DNA of 10,549 bases from Pseudomonadota bacterium (GCA_018241985.1 JAFECV010000036.1:1-10549), one strand, 5' to 3'; positions 1 to 8,600 are shown, numbered from the stretch's first letter. The notes: generated by a model not told the origin, from the letters alone. A program made the numbers and translations.

Positions 1-669
1 GTCATTGCCAGCCAGGACACCTGGGATCTGATCGTCGAGCGCGGCCAGCAGGACATGGATTCGGAGATCGGCCGCTTTCCGCGCCTGTTCCAGGCGGTGG
101 AGAGCGTGCCCGGCCTGACCTGGCCCACGCTCACCTTCCAGGGCGAGATGACGCTGTGGCTGGGCAAGCTGGAGGTCAAGATCCAGCAGATCGGCCGCGG
201 CCACACCAAGGGCGACACCATCGTCCACCTGCCGGCGCAGAAGATCTGCTTCTCGGGCGACCTGGTCGAGTCCGAGGCCGCCTGCTACACCGGCGACGCC
301 TATCTGGCCGACTGGCCGCAGACGCTGGACAGGCTGGCCGCGATGCAGTTCGACAAGCTGGTGCCCGGCCGCGGCCCCACGCTGATGACGCCCGAGCAGG
401 TGCAAAAAGGCCTGGCCTACACGCGCGACTTCACCGCGACGCTGTACCAGAGCGCGCAGGAGGCCGTCGCCCAGGGGATGGATCTGAAGGCCGCGATGGC
501 GCACACCCGCCGCGCGATGGACCCCAAGTTCGCCCAGGTCTTCATCTACGAGCACTGCCTGCCGTTCGACGTGACGCGCGCGCACGACGAGGCCAGCGGC
601 ATTCGCGACCCGCGCATCTGGACGGCCGAGCGCGACCAGCAGATGTGGCACGCGCTGCAGCAGCCCTGA
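1..669 (+). CDS. MBL-fold metallo-hydrolase, C-terminal part (5' end outside window)
   Basis: The reading frame is open from base 1 and ends at TGA 667-669, giving 222 visible residues. The true start and the usual first metal site (HxHxDH) lie upstream of the window. The visible part has the later metallo-beta-lactamase motifs: GRGHTKGDT, with a probable metal-ligand His at visible residue 68, and FSGDLV, with the bridging Asp at residue 87. These are followed by the loop that is usually PG-His-G; here it reads PGRGP, with Arg at residue 124. The last ~90 residues are a helical tail, as in the stand-alone hydrolases of this superfamily. The next gene on the same strand is a flavin hydroxylase 101 bases downstream, so the two may share a pathway. 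The substrate is unknown; a thioester, lactone or other ester of an aromatic intermediate is possible, but nothing in the sequence decides it. The fold call is firm and the function is open. Confidence 0.85.
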   Translation, partial: VIASQDTWDLIVERGQQDMDSEIGRFPRLFQAVESVPGLTWPTLTFQGEMTLWLGKLEVKIQQIGRGHTKGDTIVHLPAQKICFSGDLVESEAACYTGDAYLADWPQTLDRLAAMQFDKLVPGRGPTLMTPEQVQKGLAYTRDFTATLYQSAQEAVAQGMDLKAAMAHTRRAMDPKFAQVFIYEHCLPFDVTRAHDEASGIRDPRIWTAERDQQMWHALQQP

Positions 670-736
670 TTCATAGCAAAACAAGGCGCAAGCGAGCGCC
701 AAATCTTCGCTGGCAGCTATCTTTTCGATAGTAAGC
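670..736. repeat. Imperfect dyad in intergenic gap, possible dispersed repeat
   Basis: The gap between the MBL hydrolase and the FAD hydroxylase is more AT-rich than its flanks and contains nested inverted repeats. ATAGC (673-677) matches GCTAT (716-720). GGCGC (685-689) matches GCGCC (696-700) around a 6-base loop. CTATC (717-721) matches GATAG (727-731) around a 5-base loop. From memory, the arrangement (TTCATAGCAAAA, then a GGCGCAAGC-type stem, then GCTGGCAGCTATC) resembles short palindromic repeats that are common between genes in Comamonadaceae. No T-tract follows the GC stem on the + strand, so it is not a textbook terminator. It could act as an mRNA-processing or attenuating structure between the two genes. 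The pairings are seen directly; the repeat-family link is inference. Confidence 0.4.
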
Positions 737-757
737 GGCGCTCCCTGTGCGACTTTC

Positions 758-763
758 GGAGAC
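758..763 (+). promoter_or_regulatory. Ribosome binding site that fixes the GTG start at 771
   Basis: GGAGAC lies 7 bases upstream of GTG 771. An in-frame GTG at 747 would add eight residues but would place this Shine-Dalgarno inside the coding region. The downstream GTG is therefore the better start for the FAD hydroxylase. Confidence 0.65.
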
Positions 764-770
764 AACGTCC

Positions 771-2450
771 GTGCAGAAAACCTTCAGCTACCCGAAGTTC
801 GATTTCATTCGGCCGCCGGAGCTGGCCGATGGCAAGCCCGGCCACTACCCGGTGGTGGTGGTGGGCGCGGGGCCGGTCGGCCTGTCGGCGGCGATCGATC
901 TCGCCAGCCAGGGCCAGAGCGTGCTGGTGATCGACCACGACGACAGCGTCTCGGTCGGCTCGCGCGCCATCTGCTTCGCCAAGCGCGCACTGGAGGTACT
1001 CGACCGCATGGGCTGCGGCGACCAGTTCGTCGAGAAGGGCGTGAGCTGGAACGTCGGCCGCACCTTCCTGCGCGAGGACGAGGTCTTCAGCTTCAACCTG
1101 CGCCCCGAGAGCGACCACCACCGCCCCGGCATGGTGAACCTGCAGCAGTACTACTTCGAGGAGTTCCTGCTCGAACGCGCGCGCCAGCTGCCCAACCTGG
1201 CGCTGCGCTTCCAGAGCAACGTGATCTCCGTCGTGCCCGGCGAAACGCAGGCCACGGTGCGCGTCGAGACGCCCGAGGGGCCGTACTCGCTCACCACCGA
1301 CTGGCTCATCGTCGCCGACGGCGCCGGCAGCCGCATCCGCGCCATGCTGGGCCTCGACATCGAAGGCAAGATCTTCATGGACCGCTTCCTGATCGCCGAC
1401 GTGGTCATGAAGGCCGAGTACCCGGCCGAGCGCTGGTTCTGGTTCGACCCGCCGTTCCACCGCAACCAGAGCGTGCTGCTGCACCGCCAGGCCGACAACG
1501 TCTGGCGCATCGACTTCCAGCTCGGCTGGCAGGCCGACCCGGTGGAGGAGAAGAAGCCCGAGAACGTGATCCCGCGCATCAAGGCCATGCTGGGCGACGA
1601 GCGCGAGTTCGAGCTGGAATGGGTCAGCGTCTACACCTTCCAGTGCCGGCGCATGAACCGCTTCAACCACGGCCGCGTGCTGTTCGTCGGCGACGCGGCG
1701 CACCAGGTCTCGCCCTTCGGCGCGCGCGGCGCCAACTGCGGCATCCAGGACACCGACAACCTGGTCTGGAAGCTCAAGCTCGTGATGGACGGCAAGGCCC
1801 CGGCCACGCTGCTCGACACCTACAGCGAGGAGCGCGGCTTCGCGGCGGACGAGAACATCCAGAACTCGACCCGCTCGACCGACTTCATCACGCCCAAGAG
1901 CGCGGTCAGCAAGACCTTCCGCAACGCGGTGCTCGAACTGGCCGAGCACTACCCGTTCGCCCGGGCCCTCGTCAACTCCGGGCGCCTGTCGGTGCCGAGC
2001 TGGCTGACCGAATCGCGCCTGAACACGCCCGACACCGAGGCCTTCGCGGGCGACATGATCCCCGGCGCGCCGATGGCCGATGCGCCGGTGCAGGCCGCTG
2101 GCGGCGACGGTCGGGGCGGCGAATGGCTGCTGCAGCACCTGGGCAACCGCTTCCAGGCGCTGACCTACGTGGACGACGCGGGCGCGCTCGACGGCGCCAC
2201 GGCGCAGGCGCTCTCTAGCCTGAACGCCGGGCCGATTCCGGTCGAGCCGCTGGTCATCGCGAAAAAGGGCAGCGCCCCCGGCGGCATCGCCACGCTGATC
2301 GACGCCAGGGGCCGCGTGGCCGAGCGCTACGACATGAAGAGCGGCACCGTCTACCTGGCACGCCCCGACCAGCACGTGGCCGGCCGCTGGCGCCGGCTCG
2401 ACGCCGCCAGCGTCAGGGCCGCCGTGGCCCGCGCCACCTGCAACGCCTGA
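771..2450 (+). CDS. FAD-dependent aromatic hydroxylase (PheA/TfdB/MhpA family), MhaA-like candidate
   Basis: This is a flavoprotein monooxygenase of 559 residues, close to the ~550 usual for MhpA-type enzymes. It has the three hallmark motifs of class A hydroxylases: the dinucleotide fold GAGPVG at residues 32-37, the DG motif (D183-G184) in VADGAGSRIR, and the GD motif (G307-D308) in VLFVGDAAHQVSPFGARG, which binds the FAD ribityl chain. Residues ~420-545 form the thioredoxin-like C-terminal domain of the phenol-hydroxylase group. Such enzymes use NAD(P)H and O2 to hydroxylate a phenolic ring in the cytoplasm. The start at GTG 771 has a good Shine-Dalgarno; GTG 747 is the alternative. A small DUF2783-like gene follows after 20 bases, then hmgA and fahA. 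That context fits a hydroxylase making homogentisate, as MhaA does from 3-hydroxyphenylacetate with the small partner MhaB. The family is certain, but the substrate is inferred; a hydroxybenzoate or hydroxyphenylpropionate is also possible. Confidence 0.9.
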   Translation: MQKTFSYPKFDFIRPPELADGKPGHYPVVVVGAGPVGLSAAIDLASQGQSVLVIDHDDSVSVGSRAICFAKRALEVLDRMGCGDQFVEKGVSWNVGRTFLREDEVFSFNLRPESDHHRPGMVNLQQYYFEEFLLERARQLPNLALRFQSNVISVVPGETQATVRVETPEGPYSLTTDWLIVADGAGSRIRAMLGLDIEGKIFMDRFLIADVVMKAEYPAERWFWFDPPFHRNQSVLLHRQADNVWRIDFQLGWQADPVEEKKPENVIPRIKAMLGDEREFELEWVSVYTFQCRRMNRFNHGRVLFVGDAAHQVSPFGARGANCGIQDTDNLVWKLKLVMDGKAPATLLDTYSEERGFAADENIQNSTRSTDFITPKSAVSKTFRNAVLELAEHYPFARALVNSGRLSVPSWLTESRLNTPDTEAFAGDMIPGAPMADAPVQAAGGDGRGGEWLLQHLGNRFQALTYVDDAGALDGATAQALSSLNAGPIPVEPLVIAKKGSAPGGIATLIDARGRVAERYDMKSGTVYLARPDQHVAGRWRRLDAASVRAAVARATCNA

Positions 2451-2470
2451 ACAGCCAGCGGAGACACGCC

Positions 2471-2695
2471 ATGCCCCTGAACACCCAGCCCAATTTCAGC
2501 GAAGCCGGCCGCCGCTACTTCCAGGCCTACACGCCGGGCGACGATTTCTACGAGGCGCTGATCGAGATGCACCGCGACCTCTCGGACGAGCAGAGCGCGC
2601 GGGTGAACGCGCGGCTGATCCTGCTGCTCGCGAACCACATCGGCGACATCGCCATCCTGCGCGACGCGATGCGGATCGCACGCGAAGGCGTGTGA
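2471..2695 (+). CDS. DUF2783-type small protein, possible hydroxylase partner (MhaB-like)
   Basis: This is a 74-residue protein starting at ATG 2471, with GGAGA at 2460-2464 six bases upstream. It lies only 20 bases after the FAD hydroxylase, so it is almost certainly co-transcribed with it. There is no signal peptide, membrane segment or cysteine. The sequence is mostly helical: an N-terminal segment with FSEAGRRYF and YTPGDDFYEAL, then LSDEQSARVNARLILLLANHIGD, typical of the DUF2783 family as I remember it. From memory, this family travels with FAD hydroxylases and MBL hydrolases in Burkholderiales. In the two-component 3-hydroxyphenylacetate hydroxylase of P. putida, a large flavoprotein needs a small coupling protein encoded next to it. 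Size and position match that role here, but I cannot confirm homology to MhaB. Existence of the gene is well supported; the function is inferred from context. Confidence 0.8.
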   Translation: MPLNTQPNFSEAGRRYFQAYTPGDDFYEALIEMHRDLSDEQSARVNARLILLLANHIGDIAILRDAMRIAREGV

Positions 2696-2929
2696 ATGCG
2701 TCCGCCCTCGGCAACGGGGCGCAACTGCGCACGTCGTCGCCGGGCGCCTGCCGCCGCCGGTTGCGCGTCTTCGGGCGCGGCTGCCAACCCCGGATGGCGG
2801 GATCGCGGCTCGCGGCTCGCTGGAACCGGGCCGGCGTTCGGCAGAGAATGGAATCGCAATGCGGGGCGGACGTGCCGGCCGCCGATTCCTTCCGACTCTT
2901 TTTAGCTTGCCCGGCATGAGGAGATCACG
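2696..2929. other. Non-coding region upstream of hmgA
   Basis: These 234 bases are very GC-rich until about 2880, then turn T-rich (TTCCTTCC, CTTTTTAG) just before the hmgA Shine-Dalgarno. The gap is long enough to hold an hmgA-fahA promoter, but I see no convincing -35/-10 pair and no clear operator dyad. There are 2.6 copies of the heptamer TCGCGGC at 2803-2820, and a spaced GGCCGGC/GCCGGCC pair (2829-2835 and 2874-2880) that is weak in such a base composition. Short open frames here have no protein-like character. Confidence 0.5.
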
Positions 2930-4237
2930 ATGACGACCGATGCACCCTTGCGCTACCAGAGCGGTTTCGGCAACGAATTCGCGAGCGAGGCGCTGCCCGG
3001 CGCGCTGCCGGTCGGGCGCAACTCGCCGCAGAAGGCGCCGTACGGCCTGTATGCGGAGCAGTTGTCGGGCACCGCGTTCACCGCGCCGCGGCATGCGAAC
3101 CGGCGCTCCTGGCTGTACCGCATCCGCCCGGCGGCGGTGCATCAGCCGTTCGAGGCCAGCACCGCCGGCGCGCGCTGGCTGAACCGCTTCGACGAGGTGG
3201 CTACGCCGCCGGACCCGCTGCGCTGGGACCCGCTGCCGATGCCGGATGCGAAGACGCCGGTCGATTTCGTCGACGGCATGGTCACGATGGCCGGCAACGC
3301 CGGCTGCGGCATCCACGTCTACGCAGCGAACCGGTCGATGCAGGACCGCTTCTTCTACGACGCCGACGGCGAACTGCTGATCGTGCCGCAGCAGGGCCGC
3401 CTCGTGCTCGCCACCGAACTGGGCGTGCTCGGCGTCGAGCCGCAGGAGATCGCGGTGATCCCGCGCGGCGTGCGCTTCCAGGTGCGGCTGCCGGATGCGG
3501 ATCAGGGCGCCGCGCGCGGCTACGTCTGCGAGAACTACGGCGCGCATTTCAAGCTGCCCGACCTCGGGGTGATCGGCTCGAACGGCCTGGCGAATCCGCG
3601 CGACTTCCTGACGCCGGTCGCCGCGTACGAGGACCGCGAAGGCGACTTCGAGCTGCTGGCGAAATTCCAGGGCAAGTTCTGGAGTGCCCGCATCGACCAT
3701 TCGCCGCTCGACGTGGTCGCATGGCACGGCAGCGACGCGCCGTACAAGTACGACCTGCGCCGCTTCAACGTGACCGGCTTCATCAGCCACGACCACCCCG
3801 ATCCGTCCATCAATCTGGTGCTACAGGCGCCCAGCGACACGCCCGGCGTCGACACGATCGACTTCGTCGTGTTCGCGCCGCGCGTGCTCGCGATGCAGGA
3901 CACGTTCCGCCCGCCCTGGTTCCACCGCAACATCGCGAGCGAATTCATGGGGCTGGTGCACGGCGTCTACGACGCCAAGGCCGAGGGCTTCGTGCCCGGC
4001 GGCGCCTCGCTGCACAACTGCATGACCGGGCACGGCCCGGACGCCGAGACCTTCGAGAAGGCGAGCGCGATCGACACCACCAAGCCGCAGTACGTCACCG
4101 ACACGATGGCGTTCATGTTCGAGACGCCGGCGGTGATCCATCCGACGCGCTTCGCGCTCGAATCGCCGCAGCGCCAGCGCGGCTACTACAAGTGCTGGCA
4201 GGGCCTGGCCAAGCACTTCAACCCGAACCAACGCTGA
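2930..4237 (+). CDS. hmgA: Homogentisate 1,2-dioxygenase
   Basis: A cytoplasmic non-heme Fe(II) enzyme that opens the ring of homogentisate with O2 to give maleylacetoacetate, the central step of Phe/Tyr and 3-hydroxyphenylacetate breakdown. It has 435 residues, close to the ~440 usual for the family. The N-terminus [19 protein letters not shown] is a family signature. The iron ligands known from the human enzyme (His335, Glu341, His371) are present as H332 in PPWFHRN, E338 in ASEFMG and H368 in MTGHGPD. The active-site histidines equivalent to human His292 and His365 are H289 (SHDHPDPS) and H362 (SLHNCM). ATG 2930 is preceded by AGGAG at 2919-2923, six bases away. fahA follows after 10 bases, so the two form an operon. 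All key residues are intact, so the enzyme is expected to be active. Confidence 0.98.
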   Translation: MTTDAPLRYQSGFGNEFASEALPGALPVGRNSPQKAPYGLYAEQLSGTAFTAPRHANRRSWLYRIRPAAVHQPFEASTAGARWLNRFDEVATPPDPLRWDPLPMPDAKTPVDFVDGMVTMAGNAGCGIHVYAANRSMQDRFFYDADGELLIVPQQGRLVLATELGVLGVEPQEIAVIPRGVRFQVRLPDADQGAARGYVCENYGAHFKLPDLGVIGSNGLANPRDFLTPVAAYEDREGDFELLAKFQGKFWSARIDHSPLDVVAWHGSDAPYKYDLRRFNVTGFISHDHPDPSINLVLQAPSDTPGVDTIDFVVFAPRVLAMQDTFRPPWFHRNIASEFMGLVHGVYDAKAEGFVPGGASLHNCMTGHGPDAETFEKASAIDTTKPQYVTDTMAFMFETPAVIHPTRFALESPQRQRGYYKCWQGLAKHFNPNQR

Positions 4238-4247
4238 AAGGGCGGCC

Positions 4248-5576
4248 ATGATCCGACTGAACGAAACCCACGACCCCGCGCTGCGCAGCTGGGTGCCGAG
4301 CGCGAATGCGGCCGGCACTGACTTTGCCATCCAGAACCTGCCGTTCTCGGTGTTCCGCCGGCAGGGGAGTAGCGAAGACTGGCGCGGCGGCGTCGCGATC
4401 GGCGACCAGATCCTCGACCTTGCCGCGGTCGCCGCGGCCGGCGTGATCGAAGGCGCGGCGTTCGACGCGCTGCAGGCGGCCAGCGGCGCCGCGCTCAATC
4501 CGCTGATGGCGCTCGGGCCCGGCGCGTGGTCGGCGCTGCGACTGGCGCTGTCGCGCGCGCTGCGCGAAGGCTCGGCGGCGCAGGCGAAACTGGGGACATG
4601 CCTCGTGCCGCAGTCGGCGGCCGAACACCGGGTGCCGGCACGCATCGGCGACTACACCGACTTCTACACCTCGGTCTACCACGCGACCAACATCGGCCGC
4701 CAGTTCCGGCCCGACAACCCGCTGACGCCGAACTTCAAATGGATCCCGATCGGCTATCACGGCCGCAGCTCCAGCATCGGCGTGTCGGGGCAGCAGTTCC
4801 TGCGCCCGGTCGGCCAGGCAATGCCCGCCGGCGCCGCGCAGCCGAGCTTCGGCCCGTGCAAGCGGCTCGACTACGAGCTCGAGCTCGGCGTCTTCGTCGG
4901 CCCGGGCAACGCGCTCGGCGAACCGGTTGCGATCGCGCAGGCGGAAGACCATGTGTTCGGCCTGTGCCTGCTGAACGACTGGTCGGCGCGCGACCTGCAG
5001 GCCTGGGAATACCAGCCGCTCGGGCCGTTCCTCGCGAAGAACTTCGCGACCACGATCTCGCCGTGGATCGTCACGCTGGAGGCGCTGGCGCCGTTCCGCG
5101 CGCCGCTGCAGCGCCCGGCCGACGACCCGCAGCCGCTGCCGTATCTCGAGTCGGCCGGCAACCGCGAACAGGGCGCGCTCGACGTACAGCTCGAGGCGCT
5201 GCTGCAGACCGCGCGCGCGAGCGAGCAGGGCGCGCAGCCGGCGCGGCTGTCCCTCACCAGCTACCGGCACGCGTACTGGACGGTGGCCCAGATGGTCGCG
5301 CACCACACGGTCGCGGGCTGCAACCTGCAGAGCGGCGACCTGCTCGGCACCGGCACGCTGTCCGGGCCGACGCTGGACCAGGCCTGCGCGCTGATCGAGC
5401 TGACCGTCGGCGGCAAGCAGCCGCTGACGCTGCCGAACGGCGAGTCGCGCGCTTTCCTGGAAGACGGCGACACCGTGATCTTCCGCGGCTGGTGCGAAAA
5501 GCCCGGCGCGGCGCGCATCGGCTTCGGCGAATGCCGCGGCACCGTGCTGCCCGCGCGCGCGATCCGCGGCGGATGA
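4248..5576 (+). CDS. fahA: Fumarylacetoacetase
   Basis: Hydrolyses fumarylacetoacetate to fumarate and acetoacetate, the last step of the homogentisate pathway. It has 442 residues, within the full two-domain range of eukaryotic-type FAH (~420-440), not the short FAHD-type fold. The N-terminal SH3-like domain covers about residues 1-120. The catalytic domain starts near RIGDYTDFY. Residues matching the mouse enzyme are D138 (mouse Asp126, metal), H145 (His133, general base), E210 and E212 in DYELELG (Glu199 and Glu201, metal), D244 in NDWSARD (Asp233, metal) and K264 in LAKNF (Lys253). The C-terminal GDLLGTGTLSGP motif is also intact. The start ATG 4248 has a short AAAGGG-type ribosome site that overlaps the hmgA stop region, which suggests translational coupling. 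The maleylacetoacetate isomerase needed between HmgA and this enzyme is not encoded in the window. Confidence 0.97.
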   Translation: MIRLNETHDPALRSWVPSANAAGTDFAIQNLPFSVFRRQGSSEDWRGGVAIGDQILDLAAVAAAGVIEGAAFDALQAASGAALNPLMALGPGAWSALRLALSRALREGSAAQAKLGTCLVPQSAAEHRVPARIGDYTDFYTSVYHATNIGRQFRPDNPLTPNFKWIPIGYHGRSSSIGVSGQQFLRPVGQAMPAGAAQPSFGPCKRLDYELELGVFVGPGNALGEPVAIAQAEDHVFGLCLLNDWSARDLQAWEYQPLGPFLAKNFATTISPWIVTLEALAPFRAPLQRPADDPQPLPYLESAGNREQGALDVQLEALLQTARASEQGAQPARLSLTSYRHAYWTVAQMVAHHTVAGCNLQSGDLLGTGTLSGPTLDQACALIELTVGGKQPLTLPNGESRAFLEDGDTVIFRGWCEKPGAARIGFGECRGTVLPARAIRGG

Positions 5577-5624
5577 ACCCGGAGCTGTTCGGCAACACGC
5601 AAGGAGCGCGCAGCCTGGGGCGGC
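5577..5624. other. Short convergent gap between fahA and the oxidoreductase gene
   Basis: These 48 bases separate two converging genes. I see no strong stem followed by a T-tract on either strand, so no intrinsic terminator can be called. Transcripts from the two sides may overlap or end by Rho. Confidence 0.4.
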
Positions 5625-8600
5625 TCACTGCTTCGCGACGATCCCGATTCCGCGAATCTGGCCCGCGCCCGACTGTGCCGGCAGCGGATAGCGGTCCGGC
5701 CGCCAGCGGTGCAGCAGCTCCGCTTCGCGCGCCTTCGCGATCGACGCGTTCGCGAGCTTCACGTGGCCGTAGCCGCGGATGGAGAGCGGAATCGCCGCGA
5801 TCTGCGCGGCGAGCAGCTGGTTGCCGGCGGCCAGGTCTTGCAGCAGTTCGTCGAGCCGCTGCTCGAACTGCGCGATCAGCCCGCGCTCCATGCGCCGCTC
5901 GCCGCTGCGGCCGAACGGGTCGAAGCGCGTGCCGCGCAGCCGCTTGCCGCGCGCCAGCCATTTCATCGCCGGCATCATCCAGCCGCCGAGCCGGATCTTC
6001 GCCGGCGGCCGGCCGCCCTTCGCGCGGGTCAGCACCGGCGGCGCCATGTAGAACTCGAGCTTGAGCTCGCCTTCGAACTGCTCGTGCAGCTCGCGCAGGA
6101 ATTCGCCGTTCGTGTACAGGCGGGCGACCTCGTACTCGTCCTTGTAGCTCATCAATTTCAGCAGGCTCAGCGCCGCGTTGCGGGTCAGCGGCAGCGCCGC
6201 GTCGCCGCCCGCGAGCGCGCTCTCGGCCTGCTGCATGCGCTGCACGCGTGCCGCGAACCGATTGGCCCAGGCGGCATTCTGGTAGCCGCGCAGGTGGTTG
6301 ACGCCGCGTGCGATCAGCGCATCGAGCGACTCGGCGCGCGCGCCGTCGTTTGAGGCATCGTGCAGCGCGGCCAGCGCCTCGGGCGCGGCGGCGGCCATCC
6401 GGCCCAGCGCGAACGCGAGCAGATTGGTCTGCACCGCGACGCCGTTCAGTTCGATCGCGCGCCGGATCGCCGGCTCGCCGACCGGCACCAGCGCGCGCTG
6501 CCATGCATAGCCGAGCGCGAGCACGTTCGCGCTCTGTGTGTCGCCCAGAAAGCGTTCGGCCAGCGCCTGCGCGTCGAAGGTCTCGACCTGTTCGGCGCCG
6601 GCGACGAAGCGGAGTTTTTCGAGCAGCGCCGGCGCCTTCAGGTCCGCATCCGGGTTGTGCAGGAACTCGGCGACCGGCATTTCGTGCAGGTTCGCCAGCA
6701 CCCGGGTGCGCCCGTGGCGCACCGTCTGCAGCGCCTCGGCCGACGCGGCAACCACCAGGTCGCAGGCCAGGATCGCGTCCGCCTGCTGGGTGTCGATGCG
6801 CACCTGGTTCAGGCGCTCTGGAACGTCCGCGAAGCGCACGAAGCTCAGCACCGCGCCGCCCTTTTGCGCGAAGCCCATGAAGTCGAGCACGCTGGCCGAC
6901 TTGGCTTCGAGATGCGCCGCCATCGCGATCACCGCGCCGACGGTGACCACGCCGGTGCCGCCGACGCCGGTCACCAGCAGGTCGTACGGCGCGTCCCAGT
7001 GGTGCGGCGCGGGGCGTGAGAGCCGTTCCACCTGCGCCAGGAACGCGCCGTGCTCGCCCGCCAGCGCGCCGCTCTTGCGGCGCGGCACGCCGCCCGAGAC
7101 GCCGACGAAGCTCGGGCAGAAGCCCTTCGCGCAGGAGTAGTCCTTGTTGCAGCTCGACTGGTCGATCCGGCGCTTGCGCCCGAACGCGGTCTCGTGCGGA
7201 ATCACCGCGACGCAGTTGCTCTGCACGCCGCAGTCGCCGCAGCCTTCGCAGACCGCGTCGTTGATGAACAGCCGCCGCGCCGGCTCGGCGAGCAGGCCCT
7301 TCTTGCGGCGCCGGCGCTTCTCGGCGGCGCAGGTCTGCTCGTAGATCAGCACCGTCACGCCGGGGATGTCGCGCAGCCGGCGCTGCACCGCGTCGAGCTG
7401 GTCGCGGTCGTGGAATTCGACGTCGTCCGGGAAGCGCCCGCGGATGGCGTCGTACTTCGCGATGTCGTCGCTGACGACCACCACCTTCTTCACGCCCTCG
7501 GACTCGACCTGGCGCGCGATCGCATCGACGCTGATGACGCCGTCCACCGGCTGGCCGCCGGTCATCGCGACCGCGTCGTTGTACAGGATCTTGTAGGTCA
7601 TCGTCGCGTTCGCCGCCACCGCCTGGCGGATCGCGAGGTAGCCCGAGTGGTAGTAGGTGCCGTCGCCCAGGTTCTGGAACACGTGCGGCGTCTTCGTGAA
7701 CCGCGAATGCGACACCCAGTCCACCCCTTCGCCGCCCATCTGGATCAGGCCGGCGGTGCTGCGGTCCATCCAGCTCGCCATGAAGTGGCAGCCGATGCCG
7801 GCGCGCGCGCTCGATCCCTCGGGCACGCGGGTGCTGGTGTTGTGCGGGCAGCCGGCGCAGAAGTACGGCAGCCGCTTCACCGAGTCGCCGTCGTTCGAGA
7901 GCAGCTCCGGCGGCGTGAAGTCGCGCACATGCCGCAGGTGGTCGCGGAACATCCGGTTGTCGGGGAAGTGGAACGACAGCCAGTGCGCGACCAGCTCGAT
8001 CAGCCGCGACGGGCGCAGCTCGCCGAGCGCCGACACCAGCGGCGCGCCGTCCCGGTCGCGCTTGCCGAAGATCGCCGGACGGGCCTGTGCCGGCGCGTTG
8101 TAGAACAGATCGCGCAGCTGCGATTCGACCACCGGGCCCTTTTCCTCGATCACCAGGATTTCCGAGAGCCCCTGCGCGAACGCGCGCATCCGGGTCTGCT
8201 CCAGCGGGAAACTCAGGCCGACCTTGTAGACGCGGATGCCGGCGCGCGCGAAGTCGTCGGCGGTGATCTCGAGCCGGCGCAGCACCTCCATGAAGTCGTA
8301 GTGCGCCTTGCCGCAGGTGACCACGCCCAAGCTGGCCCGCGGCGACGCGATGACCTCGCGGTCGATGCTGTTGACGCGAGCGAACGCGGCGACCGCGCGC
8401 CGCTTGTCCTCCAGCCGCGATTCGATGCGCAGCGAAGGCAGATCGGGCCAGCGGTAATGCAGGCCGTCCGGCGGCGGCTGGTAGCCGGTGCGCGCGCGTA
8501 TCGCGTCGGCATCCAGCCATGCGGCCACGCGCGCGTTGATCGCATCGAGGTCGACCGTCGCGCCGCTTTCGACGATCTCGGACAGCGCGGGCATCGCGAC

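Noticed and set aside
747..770. Earlier GTG start for the FAD hydroxylase
   Set aside because: No Shine-Dalgarno before it, and a good one lies between it and GTG 771.
717..2375. 552-residue open frame on the minus strand opposite the FAD hydroxylase
   Set aside because: Low-complexity, Arg/Ala/Val/His-rich translation with no motif. It is a mirror of the GC-rich codon pattern of the hydroxylase, which has clear family motifs.
2829..2880. GGCCGGC/GCCGGCC inverted pair upstream of hmgA
   Set aside because: Seven-base, nearly self-palindromic GC arms 38 bases apart are expected by chance in such GC-rich DNA.
2351..3796. 481-residue minus-strand open frame across the small protein, the gap and hmgA
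   Set aside because: Runs over several plus-strand features, lacks domain character, and overlaps well-supported hmgA.
4526..6064. 512-residue plus-strand frame overlapping fahA
   Set aside because: Arg/Ala-rich shadow of fahA, whose catalytic residues all lie in the other frame.
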